This document shows positions 12,221 through 23,443 of a stretch of DNA of 64,000 bases, in pieces. Made by a program: the position numbers and the translations under genes. Position 1 is the stretch's first letter, and each line of letters starts with the position of its first letter. The notes below the pieces were generated by a model. That model was not told where the DNA came from. It was given only the letters and a program-made list of their open reading frames with translations, and did not search any database. The stretch is from Butyriboletus loyo (lineage: Eukaryota; Basidiomycota; Agaricomycetes; Boletales; Boletaceae): assembly GCA_038093515.1 (NCBI GenBank), contig JBBPSI010000059.1, positions 62,001-126,000 on the forward strand. Direction: 5' to 3'.

Positions 12221-13800
12221 GATAGTTCCATGATGGTATTTGTTTGGCCACCTACGCTCTCTGATGATGACATGTATTTGGCCATCTACTGCCTCGATGG
12301 CTCAAGTCTCATGGAGAAGCATATAACGTCTGATGCTCACCGGCACCTCGTAAGTGCGATTAGTAATTCTCAGAGTCAGTGCGCAAAGCCGCACGCTCAC
12401 CGAAGTCGTCGTCGCCATCCTTCCTATCCGCGCTCTATCCCCCCTCCCAACTCCTCGTCGCGTTCAACAATGCCGGATACACCAGACGCTGATGCTCGTG
12501 CACTGTATCCGCCAGGGAAGAGCTGCAGACCCGGCGCCTTCGACACCAACACCATCGCCGCTACCCGAATCCTCCCCACTCATCCCACCTGCACCGATAC
12601 CATGACTGCAGCTTTACGAGATACCTTTCAAGAAATGTCGTTCGCTGGCGATCTGTACAACTTTGCAGAGACGATGGTCGTCGTGATGGCAAGATACCTT
12701 TGTTTTTGCCGATCGGAGGGGATACGTTGCAGGACAGACTGAGTAATATGGACGTAAACGCGGCTCCTTGGTTGGTGGATTTGAAAAACGATAATGGCGT
12801 TGTGCGTGGATGACATGCAGACGGTATTTTCAGGTTGTTCGGTGATGCGCACGAATGGTCCTCCGATCGGGCTGACGCCCATCCCGATCTCCGGTTGCGC
12901 CGCGCACCCTTGTGAAAACCTTGTTTCTTCTAAACTTCATACTCGGTCCATGCTCCTACTTTTTGTTCGCCACGGGAAACGCACCAGCGCGAACGTGCAT
13001 TCTCAGCATCAGTACGGAAAGCAGACCCGCATCGGTGTTTTTATCCCTCAATGAATTGCTTCCGTTGCGGTGATGGATCGGCTGATGGATGATGACGTTG
13101 ACGTGGGAAGGATTTGAAATTACTGATTATTTGCAACCTTGACCTTCCATTTTTGGGCGCAAACACCAGCGATGTCGCTTATGTCAGCAGCTCGGCGCCC
13201 TTAGCCGACTGGCTTTTTCTTGTCTGGTCGAACCGTTTCTAGGTGCATGCAACTCGATGCTGCCGTCCACCCCAACTGGCTCCCGGTGCTGGCCCACAGG
13301 GTATGACCTGTATGCAGATTTCAAGGAGCTGGGATACAAGCAGCTCGATACGGGACTTGTTTCATCTTCTGCAAGATCCATGATCATGCCGTGTCCATGT
13401 TAATAGGTTCCAAATGGAAAATACTTTACTATCTTGACTTCAATTATTGGATTATTCACAATTTCAAATACTATTAGAACTCCGGCTTATTCTATCCTGC
13501 TCGAATTTCGCCAGCGGACAGTCATCCATTTTTTGATAAGTGCTCAATTGCTAACCATCGCCGGTCTTTGCGAGACCCACACGCTTTGGAGTGGGCTGTT
13601 GTACGGAAATGAACGTTGACGTCGAACCCGGCATTCAGCGAGATGACAGCGTCATCGGACTCGTCGACCGAACCTCTGCGAAGATGAAAGCCGTCTAATC
13701 AGGCTATAGCTAAAACACCCTTTTGATCTTATCCCCCAAGGAAGACGAGCATCCTCGAAGGTTTTCGTCAATGGAACCTCCGAGTATGCATGCCTCCCCT
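12221..13800. other. Intergenic region, no gene recognised
   Basis: Short open frames exist at 12354-12742 (+) and 12628-12882 (-) but none shows a recognisable motif or a convincing intron-exon chain. The stretch 13130-13450 is AT-richer. It should contain the promoter of the trimethyllysine dioxygenase and the 3' end of the permease. Confidence 0.5.
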
Positions 13801-16235
13801 TCAAAGCACGCCGTCCTCCCTATTCGTACTACTCTCGTGCTTCTCCGGAACAGACCCCTCGTCTCCTACCGACACACTCCGAGTCCTCGACGACACCTTT
13901 CCCACCATGTTAAACCGAGGCCCCTGAAACCAATGCACGCCTCCGTACACCGGGCAGTAATACCACCCCATCGCAAGCGACATCACTCCACCCAACACGA
14001 CCAACGTATAGTTCATCGTCGCCACGTCTGGACCGGGCGTGGATGGGAAACAAAGAATGACGAGCATAAAGACCATAAAAGTGACCGCGATGACTGCGAT
14101 CGGGGCACTCTACACACACGGAGGTCGTAGTTTCCATCGTCATATCCCACACGGTAGCGGTCAGATGCGTCAAAGATCGAGCTCGTCAGCGTCCCCTTTC
14201 CCCCATCGTCGTCGTACACAAACCAAACGGGACTCACCAATACCCCGAGCGAAAACGGCCCCGGCTTCAAATCGTTCTCAAACATAAACCTCGATAGCAT
14301 TGGCGTGGTATACTCCACATACGTCGCCGTCACCGAAATCGAAAACACGGCGCTGATCGCAGCCGGACCCAATAGCGCCAACAACCCAAGGAGGAGTGCG
14401 AATACACAGCCGAACCAGACCGTGTTGATGGGCGTGCCCGTGTACGTGTTCACTCGGTACAGCAGTTTGGAGAGGGGGAGAGCACCGTCCCTGGCGAATG
14501 CAAACGAATGGCGGGAGGCCGCGAGGACTAGGGAGGAGCCCATCATGTACCTGAAGGCGACATGGGGGCGGTGTGAGAGAGGGTGAAATGGACAACTTAC
14601 TGGACGAGGATGACGAACGACCATAGAACTAGGGTCCGTGATTTTCCGAACGAACTTAGAAAAATCTGGATCATTGGTTGGTTGACAGTGCTGCCCAGGA
14701 CGTTGGAAAGGTCCGAGCCCATACACAATGCCAGCGACACGTTGATGGCTGATGTCGACCTGAGATATTCAGACGGTGTGGACAGGCATGTATGGACTAA
14801 CCCCATCCCAGTACGCCTGCAATCGCGATGGCACAGACCTTTTTTGATCCTTCGAGGTTGATCCCGAGTACGAGAACAAGGTTAAGACTTACCATGCCCC
14901 AAGGTACGACCGTTGCAGCGTTGGATGACTCCTCGCTGATACATATGGCTGCGTCATAACCAGCTTTTAAGCAGCGATGATAAAGACGGTGTGAAGCAAC
15001 CAAACACGAAAGCAAACGCACAAATCGACCAAAGGGGCACCAGCAAACCGAGAATAAATGTAAATACATCCGGCCATCCCGAAACTACATCACTGTTAAT
15101 TGAACCGCTTCAGAAGCTGTTCTGGTACTCAACGATTCATGAAGTTCCCAAAGACATACGAGGCAGGATTCTTCAACTCTTTGGGTGTTGCGATCGGTAA
15201 CGCGATGACGACTACTAGACATAGCCTGTCCACACCTCAGATCAATCGCCACACACAGGCAGGAGCACAACTCGAACTCACAAGATGTTGAAAACTACGT
15301 ATACTGTCTGTATCCTGGCAAGCACTTTCGTCCCAAGACTACAAATTACACCTTGACTGAGGATGATTGCAGCGTAAATGCCACTGTCGCAGACTCTTTC
15401 ACGCCGAGTATCAAGTGATATCGATGAAGACACTCACTAGGACTGCCTGCTCGTCATAACCAACTGCCCATCAGAACCTATATTCGCTGCGGCAGCGATC
15501 TGGACAGTACATCCCCAGTCGACCGAAGCTGGGCAGATGATCCATCCAAAGGACAAGACGAAGCGTGGTCTTACATACCCATTCCAGCGATGGTGCTAAT
15601 CGTACTCGCGTCTGGAACCAGTTGCTAAACCGTCAGCCGAAGACGAACACACGACTGAACCTACATCCGACGATCCAACACAAAATATTGCGACTCCGGG
15701 GCGACGATAACCTGTACGTCAGGTAGTACAGCTGTGAGACACATCGTTTGTATCGATTTCCATCGACAGAGAACCAAGACACGTACTCCACCTGACGTGG
15801 GGGCCGATGACACCAGCTCGCCCATTGCCATGCCAATGCACAGAATGAAACACGACCCAAAAGCCCACTAGACAGAGTTAAAGAACAATCACAGGCAACG
15901 AAAATGACCCAACTTACGCCCCACACCATCGACACGGCCCCTCCATTGGATACCGAACTCGAAAGCACGGAACTGCGAAATGGGGTAAAGTTAAGAAAAC
16001 GGCAAATGTAATGCATGGATTCCAGGTCGCACGATATCGATGGTAACAGGCCAATGATACTGAACGCGATTCCGAAAACCTAGCAGAAACTCCTTCGATT
16101 GATGTGCGAGTATATGTATATTCATATGCTACTCACATCGAGGGGTTTAAAGGCGCGCTTGAACTCCTGTTTATACCCCAGACTCGCCAATATTGCTTCA
16201 TCTGATTCCTTTGCTGCATGAACGGGTATCATCAT
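13801..16235 (-). CDS. Amino-acid / GABA permease (APC superfamily)
   Basis: Multi-pass plasma membrane or vacuolar transporter of the amino acid-polyamine-organocation family, GABA/choline permease branch. The start is read as ATG 16233-16235, with an N-terminal cytosolic segment ESDEAILASLGYKQEFKR that is typical of this branch. Following exons give SSSVSNGGAVSMVWG (first helix, 15920-16000), a region with PTSGG-like residues, LYYLTYRLSSPRSRNILCW (about 15690-15740), then GYDAAICISEESSNAATVVPWG (about 14890-14960), the signature loop. Exons near 14270-14590 contain SFAFARDGALPLSKLLYRVN and GTPINTVWFGCVFALLLGL. The last exon ends with the polar C-terminus to 13801. About ten exons, several very short. 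Substrate is assigned by branch only. Confidence 0.82.
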
Positions 16236-17310
16236 AAACGGGAAGGGGCCAATTGGGTCAGTTACAACACACACCTTTTCAATCCCGTTATATAGTTCCG
16301 CGAAGGTGAAGAAATCTATTTTTCTTCCATGCTAGTGCTCGAAGCGTATATTATCTCGAGAAGCTGCTTGCGGGAGTCACAAGAGCGGGCTAAAGACGGA
16401 ACGGTCATGGACTAATTCCTCGAGTCTTTCAGAGGAGTGGTGATGATGGAGTTTCCTCATTGTTGGACGAACCTTGGATAGTTAAGTGGGGCCACCACAG
16501 AAGGCAAATGCTTCGAAGAGCTTGAGCACAGCATGTACAGAAATGGAGGTAGTAGTGTTCGTTATGTCCACCTAGCCATGTAGCGCCAGGGGTGTCGCAA
16601 GAGTTGCAACAGACGCATGGGCTGCATGCAGCAAAGAGAGCTCCCGGTTTTGCCGGCCCCATTTAATTTGAAACAAGTGCGGTTTAGACCAGTTCTCGGG
16701 AAATTTAAAAGGTATCCATGGCTCTGAATTCAAGAATCGGTCAATAGCTTAGACCGCCGCTCGCCCGCCTCTTACGCACTCGTACAGCATATATCCCTCA
16801 TCGGAGGTACCGGGGTCAGGTTCATGCAAGTGTGAGAGTGTTTGGACAACCACTCGGCAAATATTGGAGCGCACCGACGATAAGCATGATGAAAGTACCA
16901 AGTAATGGGAGTTACTTGGAAACGACCGGTGAAGGGACACCGACACACGCATGCGTCTGTGGACCCATTTCATCGTGTCTGCATCATCTGCGACAGTTCC
17001 TTCTCGAACGAGGATCCATTCACGACGACTCGTCCCGCCGTGATTAATGTAATGCAATGGAATAAAAAAGCCGCGAGGATGATCCGAAAGGGAGGTTCAG
17101 TATATGCGATGACAGTGCACGCGTGACAAGTGATACCTTTCGTGCACGTGATCTGTGACAACTGTAACGGCGGGAAAGATCCTTCGGCAGGTCATCCGAA
17201 CTGATGCATGTGCGTGAACGTTGGGCTCGCAGGAGTTCCCTCTTGTTCTTTCCATCATTCTCGCTCGGTCTGCACATGAGAGCAATCAACATTTCATTTC
17301 AAGGCTATTA
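16236..17310. other. Intergenic region between divergent genes
   Basis: Holds the promoters of the permease (-) and the mitochondrial carrier (+). Small open frames at 16429-16662 and 16749-17057 (-) have no recognisable domain. I see no gene. Confidence 0.5.
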
Positions 17311-18519
17311 ATGAGTTCCACTGTCGCTTCTCATCAAGACAAGCGCAGCCTGGACTATGCCCTCCGCTCCGGTCTTGCAGGTGGTCTTGCTGGGTGTGTC
17401 GTACGTACCCTACTCTCTTTGTGGGATTACTTGTATAGTAAATGTCTTTGGATATCTGAAAGGCAAAAACAGCCGTCGCACCTCTCGACAGAGTCAAGAT
17501 TCTTTTCCAGGCCTCTAACCCAGACTTTCAGAAATATGCAGGTATGACGTATGGATCTATCTACTTCCCTCGCGCATTGACGTTCGCGCATCTCTCAAGG
17601 GACGTGGACAGGCGCATTTAGAGCCGGTCTTGCGATATACAATGATGCTGGAGCACGGGGGTTGCTCCAAGGACACTCTGCAACGCTACTCCGTATATTC
17701 CCATACGCCGCCATAAAGTTTATGGCGTATGATCAGTGGCGACCGGTACGTTGTCGTGTTTTTCCCAGCAGATGTTTATTCAGCCCGACGTTTCTGCTAG
17801 ATGCTGATACCAACACCCGATTACGAAACAAACTTTCGACGGTTCACCGCCGGCGCATTAGCAGGTATGTGTTCTTCCTACAACCCCCCTGCCAGTTCCT
17901 CTAACATGCAGTTCTAGGAACCACATCTGTCGCATTGACATATCCATTAGAATTAATCAGAGTTCGCATGGCATTTGATAGTCGCACGACAAACAAAACA
18001 GGACGACCTTTCATCCGCGCTATCTCCCACATCTTCCACGAAGCGGCCGTCTCCCCCACGGCCCTATCCACCTCATCATCCACACCCAAACAAATATTCG
18101 AACGCTTTCCGATACTCAAATTTTATCGTGGTTTCACCGTCACCATGGTCGGCATGATTCCTTACGCGGGGACCGGGTTCCTCGTGTGGGATTTCTGCCG
18201 TGCCTATTTCTACCCTGTTGTAGATGGCAAGGCCCAACGACCCAGTGCCGCTGCAGATCTCGCCATCGGTGCAGTATCCGGGGTCATGTCTCAGACCGTG
18301 TCCTACCCTTTCGAAGTCGTTCGACGACGTATGCAAGTAGGAGGTTTGACGCGTCCCGATCGATGGTTGGGCTGGGGAGAGACAGTGAAGGTCGTGTATG
18401 GGTCTGGAGGGTGGAGAGGATTCTTTGTCGGCCTCAGTATAGGCTATCTGAAGATTATACCAATGACAGGCATCAGCTTTGCAGCATGGCAGGGCTTCAA
18501 GCGAATGCTCGGGTTATAG
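17311..18519 (+). CDS. LEU5-like: Mitochondrial carrier, LEU5 / CoA transporter type
   Basis: Inner mitochondrial membrane carrier (SLC25), closest in style to yeast Leu5 and human SLC25A16/A42, which import coenzyme A. Five exons fit exactly in phase: 17311-17400, 17463-17541, 17600-17745, 17801-17864 and 17918-18519, giving 326 residues, a normal carrier length. Three carrier repeats are visible: [16 protein letters not shown] (PxDxxK variant, repeat 1), [15 protein letters not shown] (repeat 2) and [17 protein letters not shown] (repeat 3). Each is followed by the usual matrix helix and an RGF/YRG-like turn (FYRGF, WRGFFVG). The ending [20 protein letters not shown] is typical of this subfamily. 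The region between repeats 2 and 3 carries a Ser/Thr-rich insert. CoA as substrate is inferred from family resemblance. Confidence 0.87.
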
Positions 18520-18839
18520 AAGGTAGAATGTATATTTGCATTAACATGGTTTCCCTGCCACTAAATGTCCCGAGACATGAGCTCAGTACTCTACAAGGTA
18601 GATAAGGTATGATCCACTCACTAAAGATGTCCCCAGTTGCCCTCACAACAGCTGAAATCGTCAACGCGGCCACGAGCCTGGCTAAGCAAAGTGCTCCCCC
18701 GCAGGTCCCGGAAAAATATCGCTGATATTCCCAACCTTGCTTCCAGCAAACGCCAAGGTTAGAGGTTATAGGGGATAGAATGTAGAACTTGCATCACACC
18801 TGCTTTCTAAACCATTTCACAGCCTGCGCCACTAGAACA

Positions 18840-19330
18840 ACTCGTCGGTGAAATGTTAACGCTTACCACTCATCGGAGCACAATCTGGTTTCGGAAAGTC
18901 CCTGACGAAATTCGTTCGAGTAAAGGTGATATCATCATCACGAAGCTCGATGTGCTCCAAAACCCCGGCGAGCTACTCCAAAGACAGATTGATCTGCTCG
19001 TGCTCAAAGTCGATGTCACCAACCAAGTTGATAACGACCACGTTCTTGAGAAAAACAAGCGGAGATTTGGCGGATTGGACGCCGTCTTGAACAACGCGGG
19101 CTAGTATGCCGTCGTTGGAGACGCAGAATCAATCCCCGTTGACATTGCCTAGAACATGTTTGACGTCAATTTCTAGGGCGCAGTCAATGTCAGCCGGGCG
19201 GCCATCAGGCCATTTAACGAGGTGAACGAACCATCACTCCGCTGCGGAGCGTTATTGCAAAATAGCTCTATTAGTATTGCGGCAGTAGACAGCGCACCCG
19301 CGCTAGCTTGACAATAAGTTATGGTACGAG
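18840..19330 (+). pseudogene. Decayed short-chain dehydrogenase/reductase
   Basis: Relic of an NAD(P)-dependent SDR. The cofactor motif survives as GAQSGFGKSLTKFV in one frame starting at 18875. After a frameshift near 18920 the sequence continues in another frame with LLVLKVDVTNQVDND and FGGLDAVLNNAG, the family's DVT and NNAG motifs. Three stop codons, all TAG, lie in this second frame at 19102, 19150 and 19174, within an otherwise well kept stretch ending NVSRAAIRPF. At least one of them (19174, after VNF and before GAVNV) sits where SDRs commonly have Trp or a related residue. Nothing convincing is left of the catalytic Tyr-x-x-x-Lys half beyond 19330. Start and end are approximate. Confidence 0.75.
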
Positions 19331-19694
19331 GTGGCCTGATCTGCGCACCGATGTGAAATGCATCAACATGCTCGTTGTCAGTCAAGTGACCATTCATACT
19401 TTTGGAGACATGGAGCCCTTGATGGTTTTTTTGGAACGAGATCCTTCCACAATGGAAGATCAAGGTGGGTGACTACTATAATACTGCTAGGACTTGGACC
19501 AGATGTACAAACTGCTCGGGGGAGAGGTCAACTTGTTGCACAGGGGTATAGTGAATGAGGCAGCGGACTCAACGGTTACGTAATGGTCTTAGGTCGCGTG
19601 GCATTTTGGGCTCAGCGCCACTCGGTCACAGCCTTTCGTTTTCTTACTTATAGGACAGAACAGACATCGAGGACGTTTGACCTTGTCGTCCCAA

Positions 19695-21043
19695 ATGCCA
19701 GGCGGGTACGCACCGCTGCCAACGCAGCAATCAACCCAGGAAGCAGATCGCGAACTTGACGAAGCATTTGCCTCCGATGGAGACGAGGAACAACTCAACT
19801 CTGAGACAACAACTCAGTCCAGACCACCCGTGGAAACATCCAACACAACCTCAACGGCGCCAGCTGCGTATGATTTCGAGCGCGACTTTGACTATGTTCG
19901 ACCACCCCCTGGTTCTCCTCCTCGTCCGTCCGCTGTTGCACTCCCCAACGACTTTGGCAACTCCAATGGACTTGTCCCCTCGTCACCCGTAGAAACCCCG
20001 ATTCATCGTCCCTCTTTCTTCCGCCAAGCCGTTGGCATTATGTTACCCACTCAATACACACGCTTGCCTACCACTGGGGGGATATCCCATTCTCGAGCCA
20101 TTGGTGGGGGGATGCAAAACGACGGCGTCTTTGCCAATGTCACAGCGAAGCCGAGTAGACCTGTGCAAGCGCAGACAGATGATGGCAGTGTTTATGTCGT
20201 GCCCGAGGTGACACAGAGCAATGCACCCCCAGTACGTTCTTTGATTCGCAGATAGAAGTTATCTCACCGATTTTTGCTCCAGTCATATGCTGCTGCGCAG
20301 GCAGATGCAGTACCTCCTTACTGGGAAACCACAGTGCATGCACCACCGGGTCTGGATACGGATTCCGGGATGATCATCGACGATCTTCCATCTGGTTCCA
20401 TATTCACTTTTGTCGCCAACCTTTTCACATCATTTTTCTTCCAATTCGTCGGTTTCCTGCTCACCTACCTCCTTCATACAACTCACGCAGCCAAGTTCGG
20501 CTCTCGAGCTGGCCTTGGTCTCACCTTGATTCAATTCGGGTTTTATTCCCGTGCTGGAGAGGACGGGTTCGAGATATCACCCGAAAACTCCTCGGGAATG
20601 GAGAAGCTATCAGAACGTTCCTTCTTGTCGGCCACTCCTACTTCGGTTGAGCCTCCACCCTCTGCCGGTGCTTTCCTCAATATTACATCAAGAGAGTGGC
20701 TGTCGTTTTTGCTCATGACTTTGGGTACGTAGTTTAATGATATCCTTGGATGTATGTTGTTGATCTATTTCCTCCAGGTTGGTTCCTGCTCTTATCCTCC
20801 CTGATTGGCTTCTGGCGCGTAAAACATTGGGAAGCTTCTATTCGTGCGACCCAAGCACGAGGACCACCTACGGCTGAGGAAATTGAGCGGGATATTGCGA
20901 CCCGCCGGACATTTGAGAATGCATTCCGTTTCTCTGTGTTGGATGACCAAGTGCCAGCCCAAGATGAAATACGCATTCCGACCCAACAAGAGCTTGACGA
21001 ACTGCGATTGCACCGTGACCTGCGTTCCGCTGGTCTCTTGTAA
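19695..21043 (+). CDS. BSD2-like: BSD2 / Ndfip-like membrane adaptor
   Basis: Membrane protein of the yeast Bsd2 / animal Ndfip family, which recruits the HECT ubiquitin ligase Rsp5/Nedd4 to transporters for vacuolar sorting. Start is the ATG at 19695; an upstream in-frame TTG at 19677 is not a likely start. Three exons join in phase: 19695-20231, 20283-20724 and 20778-21043, giving 414 residues. The cytosolic N-terminus is Pro-rich with VRPPPGSPP and PPYWETTV near the membrane domain. The signature follows: PSGSIFTFVANLFTSFFFQF, then a second helix with LTYLLHTTHAAKFGSRAGLG, then GLTLIQFGFY. A third hydrophobic segment (WLSFLLMTLGWFLLLSSLIG) spans the last intron. No perfect PPxY box was seen; PPYW is the nearest. 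Role in metal-transporter turnover is inferred from the family. Confidence 0.88.
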
Positions 21044-21203
21044 AATAATTGCTAATTCACGGATTGATGTATGATTGGTTGACGAGTGCTGTTCTTTCTT
21101 GTCTGGTCCTTCAAAATTGGTTGTCGGGTCGTTTTCAGATTTATCTATTCTTATTCATCTACTGTAGTTTGCATAAGATACCAATACCGAATGCGAAAAA
21201 CCA

Positions 21204-22772
21204 TCACACAGTAGTCCCTTTCTCGAAGCTCATCAAACCCCATATCGACACTCGGTTGTCTTGCCCTGCTGCAATCAACCACCGTCCTCGCTGGCGCTTT
21301 TCTTCGTCGGTCATGTCATCGTCATCTTCATCGCCATCCAAAACGTTACGAAAATCACGGTCGGTGGTGCGTCCCCTGTAAGTCGAGGCAAAAGCGAGGG
21401 CATGACAGTTTTCCTTGTGATATACCAATGTTCCAAGCGGCTTCAAACTCTTAGTCGAGTAAAGTCGCACTCTAGACCCCAATAGAGCCTGAGGGACCGT
21501 GATACCATCCATAGTGGAAGAACGAGACCCACCGGCCATCCCAGCCTCCGACTGCGCACACACGCCCATCATCACGGATGGAAATAGCGCCATTTCCTGG
21601 ATGCTTTGTTCTGAACGCCCGAGCCGATTGCTCTGCTTCGATCTGCGTCGGTATATTCATATTCTTGAAAAGAGATGCGGCCTGAGCTTCGTCTCGAGTC
21701 TAATACACATTAACGTACAAGGTCGTATCTTCCAACGATGTGATCAGCAGAGACCGTCAGCGCAAAGCTAGAGTCCTTTGATACCGCCATGGCCATCACT
21801 ATAGCCAACGGGGATCGACAAAGAACGTCGGTGTTGAGTTAGCACGCGACGACGAACCTGATTCGACATGTAATCGGTGCTTCCATATGACTTCCCACCC
21901 TTTGCCTTCCACTGTCTGCCTACCTTCAGGGGCGACGCACCGGCGGAGAACGACACCGCCATCCTCGTATGCGCATAAAAGCCGTAGCTCTCGCTGTACC
22001 TTTGACGTAGATGGCGACGTCAAGGGGGCATAGTAAAGGTGCATTGACATGATGATACCTGGAACATTCTCAACGGGTACATCGATGTACGTCTAGAATT
22101 GACGAACCAGATTTCCTCCCAGAACGGCCATCGGAAAAGTGAGTACCAGATGTATCTTCTGGGTCTCCGATCGCGGCATGTAGTCTTGTGCGACTGGGGA
22201 ACGTCCAAATGTCCGCCTAGAGGGCACGTTCACGTGGGAGCTGCAAGCGCCTACTAGTAGAGCCTACAAGAGCTGATTCAACGAGATTTGGGACAGCGAT
22301 GAGCGCTGTAACCTCGTTATCTGAACTGGGTTTCAGAAGAAGAGAGAATCGACAAAAGTTCAGTGCATTGACGTCCAAGGAATAACACAGCGGAGGGGGA
22401 GGTTGATCTGTCAAAGACGCTGCCCCGCCCCGTCGGATGGATACCGATTCCGTTGGACGCTGCCATACGTGAATCTTATTGTCCCTGCCATGACTGGCGA
22501 AAAAAAAGGCGATGTGCCATCAATTCCAGGTAACGTTGATGAAAGTACACGAACGTGATAACATTGTCCCCGTATTCTTCGATGCCAAGTAGGCCTTCCT
22601 TGTGGGCCTCCCAATTCGCGATTGCTCGGAGCGACCTTGTGGATGTAACGACGACCCGTCCTTTTCCATCTCCGGAATATATTCGTTCGTTGTCCGACGA
22701 GACAAAGAGAGCCAAGACAGGTTGCTGGTGAACGCGCAAGGTATGTAATGGTGATGGTGGTGGTATCGCCAT
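21204..22772 (-). CDS. ASA1-like: ASA1-like WD40-repeat protein
   Basis: WD40 protein resembling Asa1, a subunit of the ASTRA complex that helps assemble PIKK kinases (with Tra1, Tel2, Tti1). The ATG is at 22770-22772. The first exon reads PLHTLRVHQQPVLALF then SGDGKGRVVVTSTRSLRAIANWEAHK, a complete first blade. Later exons carry LCYSLDVNALNFCRFSLL, ELRLLCAYEDGGVVLRR, and near the C-terminus NGAISIRDDGRVCAVGGWDG, RLYSTKSLKPLGTLVYHKEN and WLIAAGQDNRVSIW. An acidic loop (DGDEDDDDMTDEEK) is inserted before the last strand, as is common in fungal Asa1. About seven exons. Family assignment rests on overall pattern, not on a single motif, so another seven-bladed WD40 protein remains possible. Confidence 0.75.
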
Positions 22773-23443
22773 GTGCGTACGTTAAGTAGTGTAGTACTTA
22801 CAAGCTTCAATTTAAGCTTCAAGTTGATGCAGCTCACGTGTCGGATGACCACGTCAACCCCGTCATAGATTCATCGTACTTACCGGTACAGCATGCGTAT
22901 TTTCTGGATTATAGAAGCAACTGTCAAGGGTCACGAGCCGGATTCCATTAATTCACTGACAATACTACAGTAAGTTTTGGAATTACAGAAATTTTTGCAA
23001 TAACCATGCAGGATGCGGTTGGCAAGGAAGGAAGCAAGTTATGCGAACCGACCGCCCGAGGTCCGTTAACGTAAAGCAAGCACCGACTTTCTAATGATGC
23101 TATACATGGAGGAAGCGGCGCTAAGTACAACAAAGGACTGCAACCTATGCCAGGGTGTGTCTGATTTCGATGCTGGTCTACCATTGTTTGTCTGACCTCA
23201 ACAAGAACCTGAGCTCACTAAAAAAACCACATCAATGTGAGTACCAGCAATAGGAAAAGTTTTCGGAGACACGTAATATTTTGAGACTTGGTCTCAGGTC
23301 CTTAATTGATTCAGGTGAGATTCTGAACTCAGCAAATAATGATGCCAAACGCGATCGGTTGTAGTCTGCTTAGTGCCGCGGCATGCTGTTATAATGCCAG
23401 CAGCTGTTAAAGAACCTCCTCGCTGCTCCCAGCCACTCCTGCG
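22773..23443. other. Intergenic region between divergent genes
   Basis: No gene seen. Contains the promoters of the ASA1-like gene and of the first secreted-family gene. Confidence 0.5.

Noticed and set aside
12354..12882. Open frames on both strands between the dioxygenase and the permease
   Set aside because: No family motif, no consistent splice chain, and the plus and minus frames overlap; probably non-coding.
16749..17057. Minus-strand open frame in the divergent promoter region
   Set aside because: No motif or neighbour exon supports it.
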